This document shows, piece after piece, positions 22,645-32,442 of a stretch of DNA of 64,000 nucleotides. The stretch is from Gloeothece verrucosa PCC 7822 (GTDB lineage: Bacteria; Cyanobacteriota; Cyanobacteriia; Cyanobacteriales; Microcystaceae). A program made the translations under genes and the position numbers. Each line of letters starts with the position of its first letter. Position 1 is the first letter of the stretch. The notes under the pieces were generated by a model. That model was given only the letters and a program-made list of their open reading frames with translations. It did no database searches and was not told the origin of the DNA. The stretch lies in assembly GCF_000147335.1 (NCBI RefSeq), contig NC_014501.1, positions 2,912,300 through 2,976,299 on the forward strand. The letters run 5' to 3'.

Positions 22645-23991
22645 ATGGAATTTTCCAAAATCTTAATTGCAAATAGAGGAGAGATAGCCCTACGAATCTT
22701 ACATAGCTGTGAAGAACTAGGCATTGCTACAGTAGCAGTTCACTCCACCATTGATCGCCAGGCCCTTCATGTACAGTTGGCTGATGAGAGTGTATGTATT
22801 GGCCCCCCGCCAAGCGGCAAAAGTTATCTGAATATCCCTAATATTATCTCTGCTGCCCTGACTCGCAACGCCACCGCCATTCATCCTGGTTATGGGTTCC
22901 TGGCCGAAAACGCCCGTTTTGCTGAAATATGCGCCGATCATAAAATAACTTTTATTGGCCCCTCTCCTGAAGCCATTTTGGCTATGGGGGATAAGTCTAC
23001 CGCCAAAAAAACTATGCAACGTGCAGGAGTTCCTACCATCCCCGGTAGTGGCGGCTTAATTGACTCAGAAAAACAAGCTAAAGAGATCGCCGCCCAAATT
23101 GGTTATCCGGTCTTAATTAAAGCGACAGCCGGCGGGGGGGGTAGAGGAATGCGGCTGGTTAGAAGTGAAAGTGAACTGCCCGCCCTCCTACAAGCCGCCC
23201 AAGGAGAAGCCGGGGCCGCCTTTGGTAATTCAGGAGTCTATCTAGAAAAATTTATTGAGTGTCCTCGTCACATCGAATTTCAAATTTTTGCCGATCAATT
23301 CGGTAATGTGGTTCACTTAGGAGAAAGAGATTGCTCGATTCAACGGCGACATCAAAAATTATTAGAAGAAGCCCCTAGCCCCTTTCTAACCCCTAAATTA
23401 CGGGAAAAAATGGGACAGGCCGCCGTTAAAGCCGCTCAATCGATTAAATATGTCGGGGCCGGCACCGTTGAATTTTTAGTCGATAAACACGGTAACTTTT
23501 ATTTCATGGAGATGAATACCCGGATTCAGGTAGAACATCCCGTCACCGAAATGATTACCGGCTTAGATTTAGTCACCGAACAAATTCGCATCGCCCAAGG
23601 GGAAAAACTTTCTGTCACCCAAAAAGATATACAACTGAGGGGTCACGCGATCGAATGCCGCATTAATGCTGAAGATCCCGATTATAACTTCCGTCCTCAT
23701 CCGGGCAAAATTAGCGCTTATCTTCCACCTGGGGGCCCTGGAGTCCGAATGGATTCTCACGTTTATACTGACTATGAAATTCCCCCTTACTATGATTCTC
23801 TAATTGGAAAATTAATTGTTTGGGGGCCAGATCGACCTACAGCCATTCGGCGCATGAAACGGGCCTTAAAAGAATGTGCTATTACAGGAGTTCCTACGAC
23901 TATTGGATTCCATCAACGAATCTTAGAAACCCCTGCCTTTATTGAAGGCGATGTTTATACCAATTTCATCGAACAACATTTAATGAAATGA
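22645..23991 (+). CDS. accC: acetyl-CoA carboxylase, biotin carboxylase subunit
   Basis: 448 residues, the standard length. Biotin carboxylase landmarks appear in order: [31 protein letters not shown], the ATP-grasp glycine loop [41 protein letters not shown], and the active-site [14 protein letters not shown]. It carboxylates biotin on the carrier protein with ATP and bicarbonate, the first half-reaction of fatty-acid synthesis. Biotin carboxyl-carrier and transferase genes are not nearby, as usual in cyanobacteria. The ATG at 22645 is followed at once by the conserved N-terminal strand, confirming the start. Confidence 0.97.
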   Translation: MEFSKILIANRGEIALRILHSCEELGIATVAVHSTIDRQALHVQLADESVCIGPPPSGKSYLNIPNIISAALTRNATAIHPGYGFLAENARFAEICADHKITFIGPSPEAILAMGDKSTAKKTMQRAGVPTIPGSGGLIDSEKQAKEIAAQIGYPVLIKATAGGGGRGMRLVRSESELPALLQAAQGEAGAAFGNSGVYLEKFIECPRHIEFQIFADQFGNVVHLGERDCSIQRRHQKLLEEAPSPFLTPKLREKMGQAAVKAAQSIKYVGAGTVEFLVDKHGNFYFMEMNTRIQVEHPVTEMITGLDLVTEQIRIAQGEKLSVTQKDIQLRGHAIECRINAEDPDYNFRPHPGKISAYLPPGGPGVRMDSHVYTDYEIPPYYDSLIGKLIVWGPDRPTAIRRMKRALKECAITGVPTTIGFHQRILETPAFIEGDVYTNFIEQHLMK

Positions 23992-24077
23992 AATAAGGGG
24001 GAAAGGGCTGATTATGTCAGCCTTGAGCTACTATTCTCTATAATCTCAGTTTTTTCTTTTCCCCCTTCCCCCTTTAT

Positions 24078-25193
24078 TTAATCCTGTTGTTTAATCTCAG
24101 TGGTGATTAACTGAGGATGATTTTTTCTAAAAGGATTATTAAAAAAAGAACCCGTTTGAGGCGGAGAATCCGGATCGCCCACAATTTCAGCTAACCCTTT
24201 CACCACCCCAGTAAGCGGAATAGCCAAAATCACGCCTAAAAATCCGCCAATTTTAGCCCCTAGTAACAAAGCCATAAAAATAATCACCGGCGATAAACCC
24301 GTTAAATTCCCCATAATTCTAGGGCTAATCAGATTATCTTTAATTTGCTGAATAATCACCGATACAATTAAAACTTTTACCGCCAACCACCAATTAATAA
24401 AAGCCAGAATAATCACCACAATTCCTATGCCTAATGTGGCCCCAATAAAAGGCAATAACTCCATCAGCCCAATAAAAACAGCAAACAACAGGAAATAAGG
24501 CGTATTGAGCAAGCGAAAAGCCACCGTTAGCGAGACAGACATAAACAGTCCTAAAATCAACTGCCCTGTCACAAATCGTTGTAAATTTTTCTCTAAACTA
24601 ATGGTAAGTTGGTCTTGAATTTTTGGAGAAAAGAAACTGGTTAACCCATCCCAAAGTCTTTCCCCATCAATGAGCATATAAAAAGAAATAACCAGGATTA
24701 AAATTACATCCAGAAACCAGTTAAAAGTCCCTAAAACTAATCCTAAACCGGTAGAAGCAATAATTCTAGCTTGAGTTTGAATGCGGTTAAATAAATCCGA
24801 AGTAATTAATTGTAAATCAAAGGGTAAATTATGATCCACACTCCAAGCCTGAAAAGTGTTTAATTGCTGCTGTCCTTGGGCTATTAATTCCGGCAGACCG
24901 ATCAACAATTGCCGCCCTTGAATTACAACAGGAGGCAATAAAGTCACACCAACAATAATAAAAATTAACGCCGCCCCTAGATAAACAAAAACCGCCGCAA
25001 TAGGACGAGGTAAAATAAGTTTCAGGGCCATGACAGCATAATTGAGTAAAAAAGCCATCAGGGCAGCCGTTAAAAGAATGCTGATCAATTCACCCACATA
25101 AGACAACGTTTTTACCGTTAGCCAACTCGTGATTAAAATGAGTAGCCAAGTAATCAAGAATTTTTGTAAAGGAGATAAAATAGAATTCATCAC
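24078..25193 (-). CDS. AI-2E (PerM) family transporter
   Basis: 371 residues with about eight hydrophobic segments and the family's conserved centre: FYMLIDGERLWDGL, FVTGQLILGLFMSVS, GLMELLPFIGATLG, QQIKDNLISPRIMG and the glycine-rich LLGAKIGGFLGVILAIPLTG near the C-terminus. Members export or import small molecules such as AI-2 or act in Na+/H+ exchange; the substrate cannot be read from sequence. It starts 7 bases after the YggT gene, so the two form a leftward operon. The C-terminal cytosolic tail is Pro/Asn-rich. Confidence 0.88.
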   Translation of the reverse strand: MMNSILSPLQKFLITWLLILITSWLTVKTLSYVGELISILLTAALMAFLLNYAVMALKLILPRPIAAVFVYLGAALIFIIVGVTLLPPVVIQGRQLLIGLPELIAQGQQQLNTFQAWSVDHNLPFDLQLITSDLFNRIQTQARIIASTGLGLVLGTFNWFLDVILILVISFYMLIDGERLWDGLTSFFSPKIQDQLTISLEKNLQRFVTGQLILGLFMSVSLTVAFRLLNTPYFLLFAVFIGLMELLPFIGATLGIGIVVIILAFINWWLAVKVLIVSVIIQQIKDNLISPRIMGNLTGLSPVIIFMALLLGAKIGGFLGVILAIPLTGVVKGLAEIVGDPDSPPQTGSFFNNPFRKNHPQLITTEIKQQD

Positions 25194-25200
25194 TGATTAA

Positions 25201-25488
25201 TTAACGAAGTGCCATTGTTAAAATTCCTTGTTGTCCGAGAAGTACCTCCCGTAGCAAAGTGACAATTGCTACCCAGATAATCGGGGAGATGTCCACACCG
25301 CCTAAAGGCGGTACAATTTTACGTACAGGCACTAAAAACGGTTCGGTTGGCCAACTAACCAAACTGAAGGGAAAACGATTTAAGTCTACTTGAGGATACC
25401 AAGTCAAAACGATGCGAAAGATAAATAAAATAGTCATCAACATCAACAATAGACTTAAACCCCAAGTTATTACAACATCCATACTCAT
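25201..25488 (-). CDS. YggT/Ycf19 family membrane protein
   Basis: 95 residues with two membrane helices flanking the diagnostic loop: FRIVLTWYPQVDLNRFPF, then PFLVPVRKIVPPLGGVDISP. The family (Ycf19 in plastids, YggT in bacteria) is linked to nucleoid or thylakoid organisation and to osmotic tolerance, without a defined biochemical activity. It is first gene of the operon with the AI-2E transporter. The promoter should lie in the 126-base gap to the divergent phosphoesterase gene. Confidence 0.9.
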   Translation of the reverse strand: MSMDVVITWGLSLLLMLMTILFIFRIVLTWYPQVDLNRFPFSLVSWPTEPFLVPVRKIVPPLGGVDISPIIWVAIVTLLREVLLGQQGILTMALR

Positions 25489-25614
25489 GCTTATTGTCCT
25501 CAGTCGTTGGTCATGTCATCATCAGTTTTTAGTATAAAACTTATTTTGTGTTGGCAAAACCTACTCGCTTAGGATTATTTTGTCAAAAAAGCGTACACTT
25601 CGCAAAAATTTGAG

Positions 25615-26538
25615 ATGAGCAACTCCTTAAAAACCATGATAAAAATCGCTGTGATAGGTGACATCCACGATCAATGGGAAAAAGAAGATAACCAGGCTCT
25701 CCAGCATCTAGATGTGGATTTAGCTCTATTTGTGGGGGATTTTGGCAATGAATCCCTAGCCGTAGTCGGCCTTATTGCTGCCCTGGAATTACCCAAAGCC
25801 GCTATCCTGGGAAATCATGACGCTTGGTATACTGCCTCTGCTTGGGGTCGCGCCAAGTCTCCCTATGATCACGAACTGGAAAACCGCGTACAAGAACAAC
25901 TCGATCTATTAGGGGAAGCTCATGTCGGGTATGGAAAATTAGACTTACCTCAATTTAATTTATCAGTGGTGGGGAGTCGCCCCTTTAGTTGGGGTGGTCA
26001 AGATTGGAAAAATAAGGAATTTTTAAACGAACTATACGGTATAACCAATTTCCAACAGTCTACGGCAAAAATCGTTGCCCAAGCCCAAGATGCCGCTTAT
26101 GATACCCTTATTTTTGTAGGCCATAATGGGCCCTTGGGGTTAGGAGAAGAACCCCACTCTATCTGTGGACAAGACTGGCCGCCTTTGGGGGGAGATCATG
26201 GCGATCCTGATTTTTCCGAGGCGTTAACTCTGAGCCGCCAGTTAGGCAAAACCATTTCTCTTGTTACTTTTGGCCATATGCACCATCGCCTCCGTCATAC
26301 CCAGGCCTACTTACGGACGATGGTAGAAACAGACCCCTATGGAACAGTTTACTTGAATGCGGCTAGTGTGCCCCGAATTAAAGAAGAAAATGGCGAAAAG
26401 TTACGAAATTTTTCTTTTGTCTCTTTAGAAGAGGGAAAAGTAACCCAAATTGAGCTAGTTTGGGTGGGAGAGGATTTTAGGATAGTATCTCGACAACCTT
26501 TATATCAAGATGCGGCGAAAATTCCCCAAGCGGTTTAA
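25615..26538 (+). CDS. cyanobacterial metallophosphoesterase
   Basis: 307 residues with the five calcineurin-type metal motifs: GDIHDQW, VGDFGNE, GNHDAW (as AILGNHDAWYT), VGHNGP and FGHMHHRL. This is the TIGR04168-like family found in cyanobacteria and plants. It is a cytosolic dimetal phosphoesterase of unknown substrate. Two Met codons (25615 and an internal one at residue 8) precede the first motif; the upstream one is used. Its 3' end is 53 bases before tRNA-Ser. Confidence 0.9.
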   Translation: MSNSLKTMIKIAVIGDIHDQWEKEDNQALQHLDVDLALFVGDFGNESLAVVGLIAALELPKAAILGNHDAWYTASAWGRAKSPYDHELENRVQEQLDLLGEAHVGYGKLDLPQFNLSVVGSRPFSWGGQDWKNKEFLNELYGITNFQQSTAKIVAQAQDAAYDTLIFVGHNGPLGLGEEPHSICGQDWPPLGGDHGDPDFSEALTLSRQLGKTISLVTFGHMHHRLRHTQAYLRTMVETDPYGTVYLNAASVPRIKEENGEKLRNFSFVSLEEGKVTQIELVWVGEDFRIVSRQPLYQDAAKIPQAV

Positions 26539-26591
26539 GATTACTCGTCAAACTAGCTCAGGCTTTGATAGAATAAATATCTAGTCACTAA

Positions 26592-26679
26592 GGAGAGGTG
26601 GCAGAGTGGTCGATCGCGTCCGACTTGAAATCGGATGGGCGTTAATAGCGTCCCGTGGGTTCAAATCCCACCCTCTCCG
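26592..26679 (+). tRNA. tRNA-Ser (UGA anticodon)
   Basis: 88 bases. The acceptor stem GGAGAGG/CCTCTCC closes the molecule with discriminator G at 26679. The D arm is in GTGGCAGAGTGGTCGATCGC, the anticodon stem-loop TCCGA-CTTGAAA-TCGGA gives anticodon TGA, a long class II variable arm (GGGCGTTAATAGCGTCCC) follows, and the T arm is GTGGG-TTCAAAT-CCCAC. CCA is not encoded. Confidence 0.97.
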
Positions 26680-26994
26680 TTCTCTGAGCCAATATTAGGC
26701 AAAACTTCTGGACACCTATTTTTATAGAACAAGTTTGTTGACAGTTTCTTGTGTTTATACGGTTATTAGCTTTTTTCGTTTTTAGTTGCGAGATAAACCT
26801 CTGTTTACTGTCAAGGTGCGATAACCTCATAGATATAGAGCGAAGTAAAAATAGCAATCCTGTGAATGCGTTACAATCAAAAGCAGAACTATAAACACCC
26901 GTAAGTTCAACAACCAGCCCAAGGTAATCCAACTTACCGATCTTAGGACTTTTCAGTCCTGCATTCACATTGCAAACCACAAACGACTGACAAG
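26680..26994. other. 315-bp intergenic region before clpR
   Basis: Holds the end of the tRNA transcript and the clpR promoter. The leftward frame here, which runs into the tRNA and ends in the well-known artefact RVGFEPTGRY, is not a gene. No repeat seen. Confidence 0.5.
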
Positions 26995-27663
26995 ATGGTA
27001 CAAACTGCATACTATGGGGACGCAAGCTTTAGAACTCCGCCACCGGATTTAGAATCGCTTTTACTCAAAGAGCGAATCGTCTATCTGGGAATGCCGCTAT
27101 TTTCTTCTGATGACATTAAACAGCAGGTAGGCATAGACGTTACCCAACTCATTATCGCTCAACTTTTGTTTCTCCAATTTGACGACCCAGATAAGCCGAT
27201 TTATTTTTATATCAACTCTACCGGGACTTCTTGGTATACCGGAGATGCCATCGGCTTTGAAACCGAAGCCTTTGCGATTTGCGATACCATCAACTACATT
27301 AAGCCCCCGGTTCATACTATCTGTATTGGTCAAGCGATGGGAACCGCAGCCATGATCCTCTCTGCTGGAACAAAAGGCTGCCGCGCGAGTCTCCCCCATG
27401 CAACAATTGTCCTTAACCAAAACCGCACAGGGGCGCAAGGTCAAGCTACAGATATTCAAATCCGCGCTAAAGAAGTTCTAGCCAATAAACGAACCATGCT
27501 AGAAATTTTCTCCAAAAATACGGGGCAAGCCATTGAAAAATTGGCTAAGGATTTGGATCGGACTTTTTATCTGACTCCTGCACAAGCTAAAGAATATGGC
27601 TTAATTGACAGAGTTTTAGAAAGTCGCAAAGAATTACCCAAGCCGCTAACCGGTGTGATTTAA
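26995..27663 (+). CDS. clpR: ClpR, inactive subunit of the ClpP3/R protease
   Basis: 222 residues of ClpP fold, but the nucleophile region reads CIGQAMGTAAM with Gly116 where ClpP has Ser, and the His region reads TIVLNQNRTG with Asn141. Two of three catalytic residues are gone. Cyanobacterial ClpR forms a mixed heptamer core with ClpP3 and partners ClpC; the complex is essential in studied species. The gene precedes clpP3 by 38 bases, the conserved cyanobacterial arrangement. The ATG at 26995 gives the ClpR-typical start MVQTAYYGDASFRTPPPDL. Confidence 0.95.
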   Translation: MVQTAYYGDASFRTPPPDLESLLLKERIVYLGMPLFSSDDIKQQVGIDVTQLIIAQLLFLQFDDPDKPIYFYINSTGTSWYTGDAIGFETEAFAICDTINYIKPPVHTICIGQAMGTAAMILSAGTKGCRASLPHATIVLNQNRTGAQGQATDIQIRAKEVLANKRTMLEIFSKNTGQAIEKLAKDLDRTFYLTPAQAKEYGLIDRVLESRKELPKPLTGVI

Positions 27664-27701
27664 TCATTGTTTTAACCCTCATTAGCAAAGAAGTTTGAAC
27701 T

Positions 27702-28301
27702 ATGCCTATAGGTGTTCCTAGTGTTCCTTATCGTCTTCCGGGTAGTCAATACGAACGATGGATTGATATCTATACCCGTCTGAGTCAAGAAAGAATTATT
27801 TTCCTCGGCCAAGAAGTCACCGACGGACTGGCTAACCGTATCGTCGCTTTTTTACTCTATCTCGATTCCGAAGACCCCAATAAACCGATTTACCTGTATA
27901 TCAATTCTCCTGGGGGTTCGGTGACGGCGGGGATGGCGATTTACGATACCATGCAGTACATCAAGTCCGAAGTGATTACCATTTGTGTTGGTTTAGCCGC
28001 TTCGATGGGGTCTTTCCTCTTAGCCGCCGGAACGCCAGGAAAACGGTTAGCACTTCCTCATTCGCGGATTATGATTCACCAACCGATGGGAGGAACTGGC
28101 CGCCGACAAGCTACCGATATTGAAATTGAGGCTAAAGAAATTCTGCGTATCCGTACTCAGCTTAATCAAATGCTGGCTGATCGGACCGGCAAATCCATCG
28201 AACAGATTGAAAAAGATACCGACCGAGACTATTTTATGTCTCCCTATGAAGCCAAAGAATACGGCTTAATTGATAAAGTCATCGAAGAACGGGTGGCTTA
28301 A
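27702..28301 (+). CDS. clpP3: ATP-dependent Clp protease proteolytic subunit ClpP3
   Basis: 199 residues with an intact triad: Ser101 in [11 protein letters not shown], His126 in IMIHQPMGG, and Asp176 in the TDRDYFMS segment. The N-terminal axial loop [19 protein letters not shown] is typical. Together with ClpR it makes the ClpP3/R core used with ClpC and ClpS for regulated proteolysis. It is the second gene of the pair and is followed by a GC hairpin. Calling it P3 rather than P1 or P2 rests on the clpR neighbour. Confidence 0.95.
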   Translation: MPIGVPSVPYRLPGSQYERWIDIYTRLSQERIIFLGQEVTDGLANRIVAFLLYLDSEDPNKPIYLYINSPGGSVTAGMAIYDTMQYIKSEVITICVGLAASMGSFLLAAGTPGKRLALPHSRIMIHQPMGGTGRRQATDIEIEAKEILRIRTQLNQMLADRTGKSIEQIEKDTDRDYFMSPYEAKEYGLIDKVIEERVA

Positions 28302-28317
28302 TCAATTTTAGTCATTA

Positions 28318-28340
28318 GGGGCGCACTTGAAAAGCGCCCA
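28318..28340 (+). terminator. GC hairpin after clpP3
   Basis: GGGCGC (28319-28324) pairs with GCGCCC (28334-28339) 17 bases after the stop. The T-tract that follows is weak (ATTAGTCTTG), so this is termination or 3'-end protection at modest confidence. Confidence 0.45.
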
Positions 28341-28396
28341 TTAGTCTTGTTGCCTATTGCTTTCCCCCTTACCTTTACCCTCTACCCGACTTTTTT

Positions 28397-29314
28397 TTAA
28401 AATAATCCAATAGTGTCTTCATTTGAGGATGAAAAGGTCAAAATAGATTCATCAGAGTCATCACTTTCTGTTTGGGTTGGATCAGAGGATAACAAGCTAA
28501 GATTGAAAACAAATTGTTTGCGATCAATCATTTTGGGATAGTCTTGAATAATTTGAGAGCAGACTTTAATAAAACGGTTTACCCATTCCTGTGCCAACCT
28601 TAACTGAGAAACATCTAAATAGCCTTTGTGAGTGCCTACAAATTGAATTTGTGCTGATGGTTTCACCTGAAAGTGATTTAACCATTCGCTTTGTGGGCGG
28701 GCATTTTCCCAATATCTAACCGTCATCGTATTGCCTAAATAGCGATTACTGATTTGACTCAGATGATTGAACATATTTAGTAAATCTTCAACAGTTACTT
28801 TTAAATCTAGTAAAGAAGTGGAACGAGCAATATTTTTTTTGCTCTCTATTTTGTTGGGATTAAAGTTAACATCAAAGCGGGTTGTCGCATCATAAATTAG
28901 TCCCGTTAAATCTGCGCCATTCAGTTTAGAGCCATTTAAATAAGCCCCAGTTAAATTAGCATTAGTTAAATTACTTTTACTCAGATAGGCCCCAGTTAAA
29001 TAGGCTTTACTTAGGTTAGCAGATTGTAGATTCGTTTTCATGAGGTAAGCTTTCATTAAATAGCTTCCTTGCAGATTGGCTTCTTGAAGATTTGCTCCCG
29101 TTAAATCAGCTTCATTAAAAAAAGCTTCACTGAGGTCTGCGCCGCTAAAATCGACTTCTCTAAGATTAGCATAACTGAAATCTGCCCCTTTAAAATTTGC
29201 TTGACTGAGATTAAATCCTCGTAAATCTACTCGTCTTAACTCAATTTTAGAGAAATTTCTTTCTCCTGCATCGTATTTATTTTTAAGGTCTATAACTGCC
29301 TGATTTTCAATCAT
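28397..29314 (-). CDS. pentapeptide-repeat protein with C-terminal accessory domain
   Basis: 305 residues. Residues 27-140 are about 22 A(N/D)LXX pentapeptides (ANFKGADFSYANLREVDF and onward), which fold as a right-handed four-sided beta-helix. The C-terminal 160 residues are non-repetitive and unrecognised: a helical part with SLLDLKVTVEDLLNMFNHLSQ and a beta part with GTHKGYLDVSQLRLAQEWV, ending in an acidic tail. Repeat proteins of this kind are abundant in cyanobacteria with mostly unknown roles; the extra domain makes it larger than simple repeat proteins. No signal peptide. Confidence 0.88.
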   Translation of the reverse strand: MIENQAVIDLKNKYDAGERNFSKIELRRVDLRGFNLSQANFKGADFSYANLREVDFSGADLSEAFFNEADLTGANLQEANLQGSYLMKAYLMKTNLQSANLSKAYLTGAYLSKSNLTNANLTGAYLNGSKLNGADLTGLIYDATTRFDVNFNPNKIESKKNIARSTSLLDLKVTVEDLLNMFNHLSQISNRYLGNTMTVRYWENARPQSEWLNHFQVKPSAQIQFVGTHKGYLDVSQLRLAQEWVNRFIKVCSQIIQDYPKMIDRKQFVFNLSLLSSDPTQTESDDSDESILTFSSSNEDTIGLF

Positions 29315-29874
29315 TTATTACCTCATATTAATCATAATTTCCTAGCTTTTAATTAACTTGAGTTAATCGCTTTGATAATTACAATTTCTGTTGTGAGAAG
29401 GGAAGAGGAAACTTTTTAACAGTAGCAATTGTAGTTTACTCACAGATTAACTATAAACTCAGAAATTCAAAAGTCAGGAAGCGATAGTTTTTTTATTTCC
29501 GGAAACCGGTTAACAGAACTGTCTTACCTGTTCTCTGTTTCCTCTCTGTTGGACGTTTAATTATGCCCACTTACTTGCTTAGTTAAAAAATTCGCCAAAA
29601 ATTCGAGAAAAACTTTTATACTTTTTATTCTACTATCTAGTTAACCCGATCTTTACCTGGGCTGTCTATAGTCAATCTTACTGAATTATCTGTCGTTTTA
29701 ACAGTAATAACTGAAAAAAACTTATAAATTCTTAATGCTTTATGCTTGAGAATCTCTTTAAAAAAGGTTATCTAAAAAAGAAAAAGGTTCAAGGGTCAAG
29801 CTTAAAGGAACCTTGACTTTGCGCCTTTCCCCGTTCCCTTTATCCCGTTTTCGCCGAACTGAAAAAGTTCAGTC
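29315..29874. other. 560-bp intergenic region
   Basis: AT-rich upstream region of the pentapeptide gene and downstream flank of the phosphatase gene. A weak ACTGAA/TTCAGT hairpin near 29863-29876 may end the leftward phosphatase transcript. No reading frame of note and no clear repeat. Confidence 0.45.
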
Positions 29875-30774
29875 TTATTTTTTCGGCAAAGATAGCCCAT
29901 CAATATCTGCCAAAATTGAGGTCGCTAACTGACATAACTCTTGATGACAAACACCATGACTAGCCATTAACCCACCCCATTGTCTGACATCGCCCTTGTT
30001 ATAAATCAAAGGCTCTCCACTAAAATGAGTAAATTTTCCGCCGGCTTCGGTTAAAATTAACTCGGGAGCCGCAAAATCCCAATCTTTAGGTGCAGATTTA
30101 CCCGACAGAGAAATATAAACATCAGATTGTTGCTCTAAGATGGTGGAAATTTTACAGCCCACACTCCCCACATAGTTGCGTGCTTTAAAAGGCATTCTTT
30201 CTAACAATTTTTGAAAGCGTTCATCTCGGTGGGTACGACTAGCCACTAAGTATAACTCCTCTATTTGATTCCGTTGTGAAACTTTTGAGGGTTTAATTTC
30301 CCCAGAGCGATCTTCGACAAAAGTCCCACCGCCTTTAGTGGCATAATAAATTTTATTGGCTTCAGGTATAGCGACCAAAGCCACCACAGGCCGACCTTGA
30401 TAAGTTAAAGCAATATGAATGGCATATTCTCCAGTCTTATCAATAAAATCCCGAGTCCCATCAAGCGGATCTATCACCCAAACCCAATCTTGAGGCAGGG
30501 GATCAGTCCCTGTATGAGTTTCTTCACTGAGGTAGCCGTATTCTTCGGGGGCAAAAACCTCTTGAAGTTTTGCTAAAATATAATGATTTGTGGCCAGATC
30601 AGCCGCCGTTACCGGCCCATCTTTTTTATCTTCCTGTACATTCAAATTTCCATACCCCGCCTCACCCCGATAATAGGCGCGAAGAATATCTGATGCTCCC
30701 CATCCAATTGAACGAAGAACCTCGGCGATTTCTGCTAATTTTTCTGTTTGCTCAAGGTTTGTTATTGTGATCAT
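29875..30774 (-). CDS. inositol monophosphatase / CysQ-type 3'(2'),5'-bisphosphate phosphatase
   Basis: About 300 residues with the Li+-sensitive phosphatase metal site: DGPVTAADLATN, GYLSEETH, then WVIDPLDGTRDFI, and later WDFAAPELILTEAGG. Members dephosphorylate inositol phosphates, PAP (3'-phosphoadenosine-5'-phosphate) or fructose-bisphosphate. The DPLDGTRDF and GYLSEE forms fit the CysQ/PAP group, which would support sulfate assimilation and sulfotransfer. The ATG at 30774 is chosen because AGGAAGG lies 8 bases upstream; an ATG two codons earlier and a GTG at 30801 are alternatives. Confidence 0.88.
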   Translation of the reverse strand: MITITNLEQTEKLAEIAEVLRSIGWGASDILRAYYRGEAGYGNLNVQEDKKDGPVTAADLATNHYILAKLQEVFAPEEYGYLSEETHTGTDPLPQDWVWVIDPLDGTRDFIDKTGEYAIHIALTYQGRPVVALVAIPEANKIYYATKGGGTFVEDRSGEIKPSKVSQRNQIEELYLVASRTHRDERFQKLLERMPFKARNYVGSVGCKISTILEQQSDVYISLSGKSAPKDWDFAAPELILTEAGGKFTHFSGEPLIYNKGDVRQWGGLMASHGVCHQELCQLATSILADIDGLSLPKK

Positions 30775-30935
30775 TGACATTGCCTTCCTTAATTTAATCA
30801 CTCCGCCAACGATCCCCTAATCGTTAGTAATTTTAGAGTCTATTTAGCAGAAAATGATTGATTAAAGAGATATTACAATGATTAAGTTGAAAGGTAAAGG
30901 GACTCAGACCCGCTCAAACCTTTTGTAATCGCTAT

Positions 30936-32318
30936 TTAAGCCATTAAATTTTCAATTTCGTCAGCTTTATTCGGTAAAGAAGCCGTTAAAACCTCTGTGC
31001 CTGACTCGGTAACTAACACATCATCTTCAATGCGAATCCCTCTTACATCAGCAAACTTTGCTAGACGACTCCAATTGACCACTTGTTCATACTTAGCACG
31101 AAACTGAGGATGGTTTAAAATAGCAGGAACTTGATAAAATCCGGGTTCAATAGTCACCAACATTCCCGCCTTTAAAGGACGATTTAAACGTAAATATCCT
31201 AACCCAAAGCGCTGACTTCTAGACCTACCCGTTTCATATCCGGCTAAATCTCCCAAATCTTCCATATCATGTACATCTAACCCCAATAGATGCCCGATTC
31301 CATGAGGAAAAAAGAGGGCGTGAGCATCCATCTCCACTAAATCGGCTGGATTTCCCTTTAAAATCCCTAAATCCACTAATCCACTAGCCATCACGTAGGC
31401 GGCTAAGAGATGAATATCTTGATACTCAACCCCTGGACGAATTTTTTCGATACAAGCATCATGGGCAGCCAAAACTAGGTCATAAATATCGCGTTGCGTG
31501 GAGGAAAATTTGCCCGTGACAGGCCAAGTTCGGGTAATATCAGAAGCCCATCCCGTCTCGGTTTCAGCCCCTACATCGGCTAATAATAAATCCCCGGATT
31601 CTAGCCGATAATCATACTGTTCATTATGTAGCACTTCCCCATGAACCGTGACAATACTCCCATAAGCACACTGCATATTGTGAGCGAGAATAACGCTTTC
31701 GATGGCTCCTCTAACTTCAGCTTCAGTTTTTGAGTGGGGAGTCGCTTGCATTCCCGCCTGATGAGCTTTAACCGATACGCTGGCGGCTTTCTTTAACTCG
31801 TTTAAGGCTTCTGTATCATGAGTTAATCTGAGGCGAATGATGGCTTTTACCAACTCTAAATCTATGCCTGTAGGAGCATTAGCCGGGGCTACCTGACGCT
31901 GGAGCAATTGACATTGCTGTTGATAAGTTTTAATATCCCCCACCGCTATAGTAGCCGCCTCGGCTGTAACAACACTTAATTCTGAAAACGGATAAGCCGC
32001 ATCCGCTCCTATATAAGCGGCTATTTCATCTCGGGTGGGCATTTGACCATACCATAAGGCCGATTCTGGTGATGATTCATCGACAAATAATTCTAATTTA
32101 CCCTGGTAAAGACGAATCGCCGCTTTTTCTAGCGGTAAACCGGCAAAATAGAGAAAGTGGCTACTAGCGCGAAAAGGATAACGGTTAGCCGGAAAATTTC
32201 GAGAAAGAGCGGCTCCGGACCAAAGAATGACCGGATGTTCCAGTAGTTGAGCCAGTTTTTCACGTCGTTGTTTCAGGGTTGCCGAGCGGGTGAGATTATT
32301 TTCAAGAAGCTGCATCAT
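30936..32318 (-). CDS. Xaa-Pro aminopeptidase (M24B, PepP-like)
   Basis: 460 residues. The N-terminal AMP_N domain (residues 1-150, FRASSHFLYFAGLPLEKAA) is followed by the pita-bread metallopeptidase. The two-metal ligands are visible: LLADVGAET and SDITRTWPV (Asp), FPHGIGHLLGLDVHD (His), VTIEPGFYQ (Glu) and GIRIEDDVLVT (Glu). It removes N-terminal residues from peptides with proline second, in the cytosol. The full-length enzyme looks active. It lies upstream of the phosphatase gene on the same strand with a 161-base gap, so it is probably a separate transcript. Confidence 0.92.
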   Translation of the reverse strand: MMQLLENNLTRSATLKQRREKLAQLLEHPVILWSGAALSRNFPANRYPFRASSHFLYFAGLPLEKAAIRLYQGKLELFVDESSPESALWYGQMPTRDEIAAYIGADAAYPFSELSVVTAEAATIAVGDIKTYQQQCQLLQRQVAPANAPTGIDLELVKAIIRLRLTHDTEALNELKKAASVSVKAHQAGMQATPHSKTEAEVRGAIESVILAHNMQCAYGSIVTVHGEVLHNEQYDYRLESGDLLLADVGAETETGWASDITRTWPVTGKFSSTQRDIYDLVLAAHDACIEKIRPGVEYQDIHLLAAYVMASGLVDLGILKGNPADLVEMDAHALFFPHGIGHLLGLDVHDMEDLGDLAGYETGRSRSQRFGLGYLRLNRPLKAGMLVTIEPGFYQVPAILNHPQFRAKYEQVVNWSRLAKFADVRGIRIEDDVLVTESGTEVLTASLPNKADEIENLMA

Positions 32319-32442
32319 TTATAGATTTATATTTATCTGTTCTTTCACTTAGTTTAGGGCAAGGTTCATCTGAGAATAATAATCTAAATTCATCATAATT
32401 GTAGGGGAACACTGCCCCTACTGTCAAAAGATCAAGTCTTAT

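Noticed and set aside
26642..27025. Leftward 127-codon frame overlapping tRNA-Ser
   Set aside because: It runs antisense through the tRNA, and its end (RVGFEPTGRY) is the well-known artefact from antisense translation of tRNA-Ser genes.
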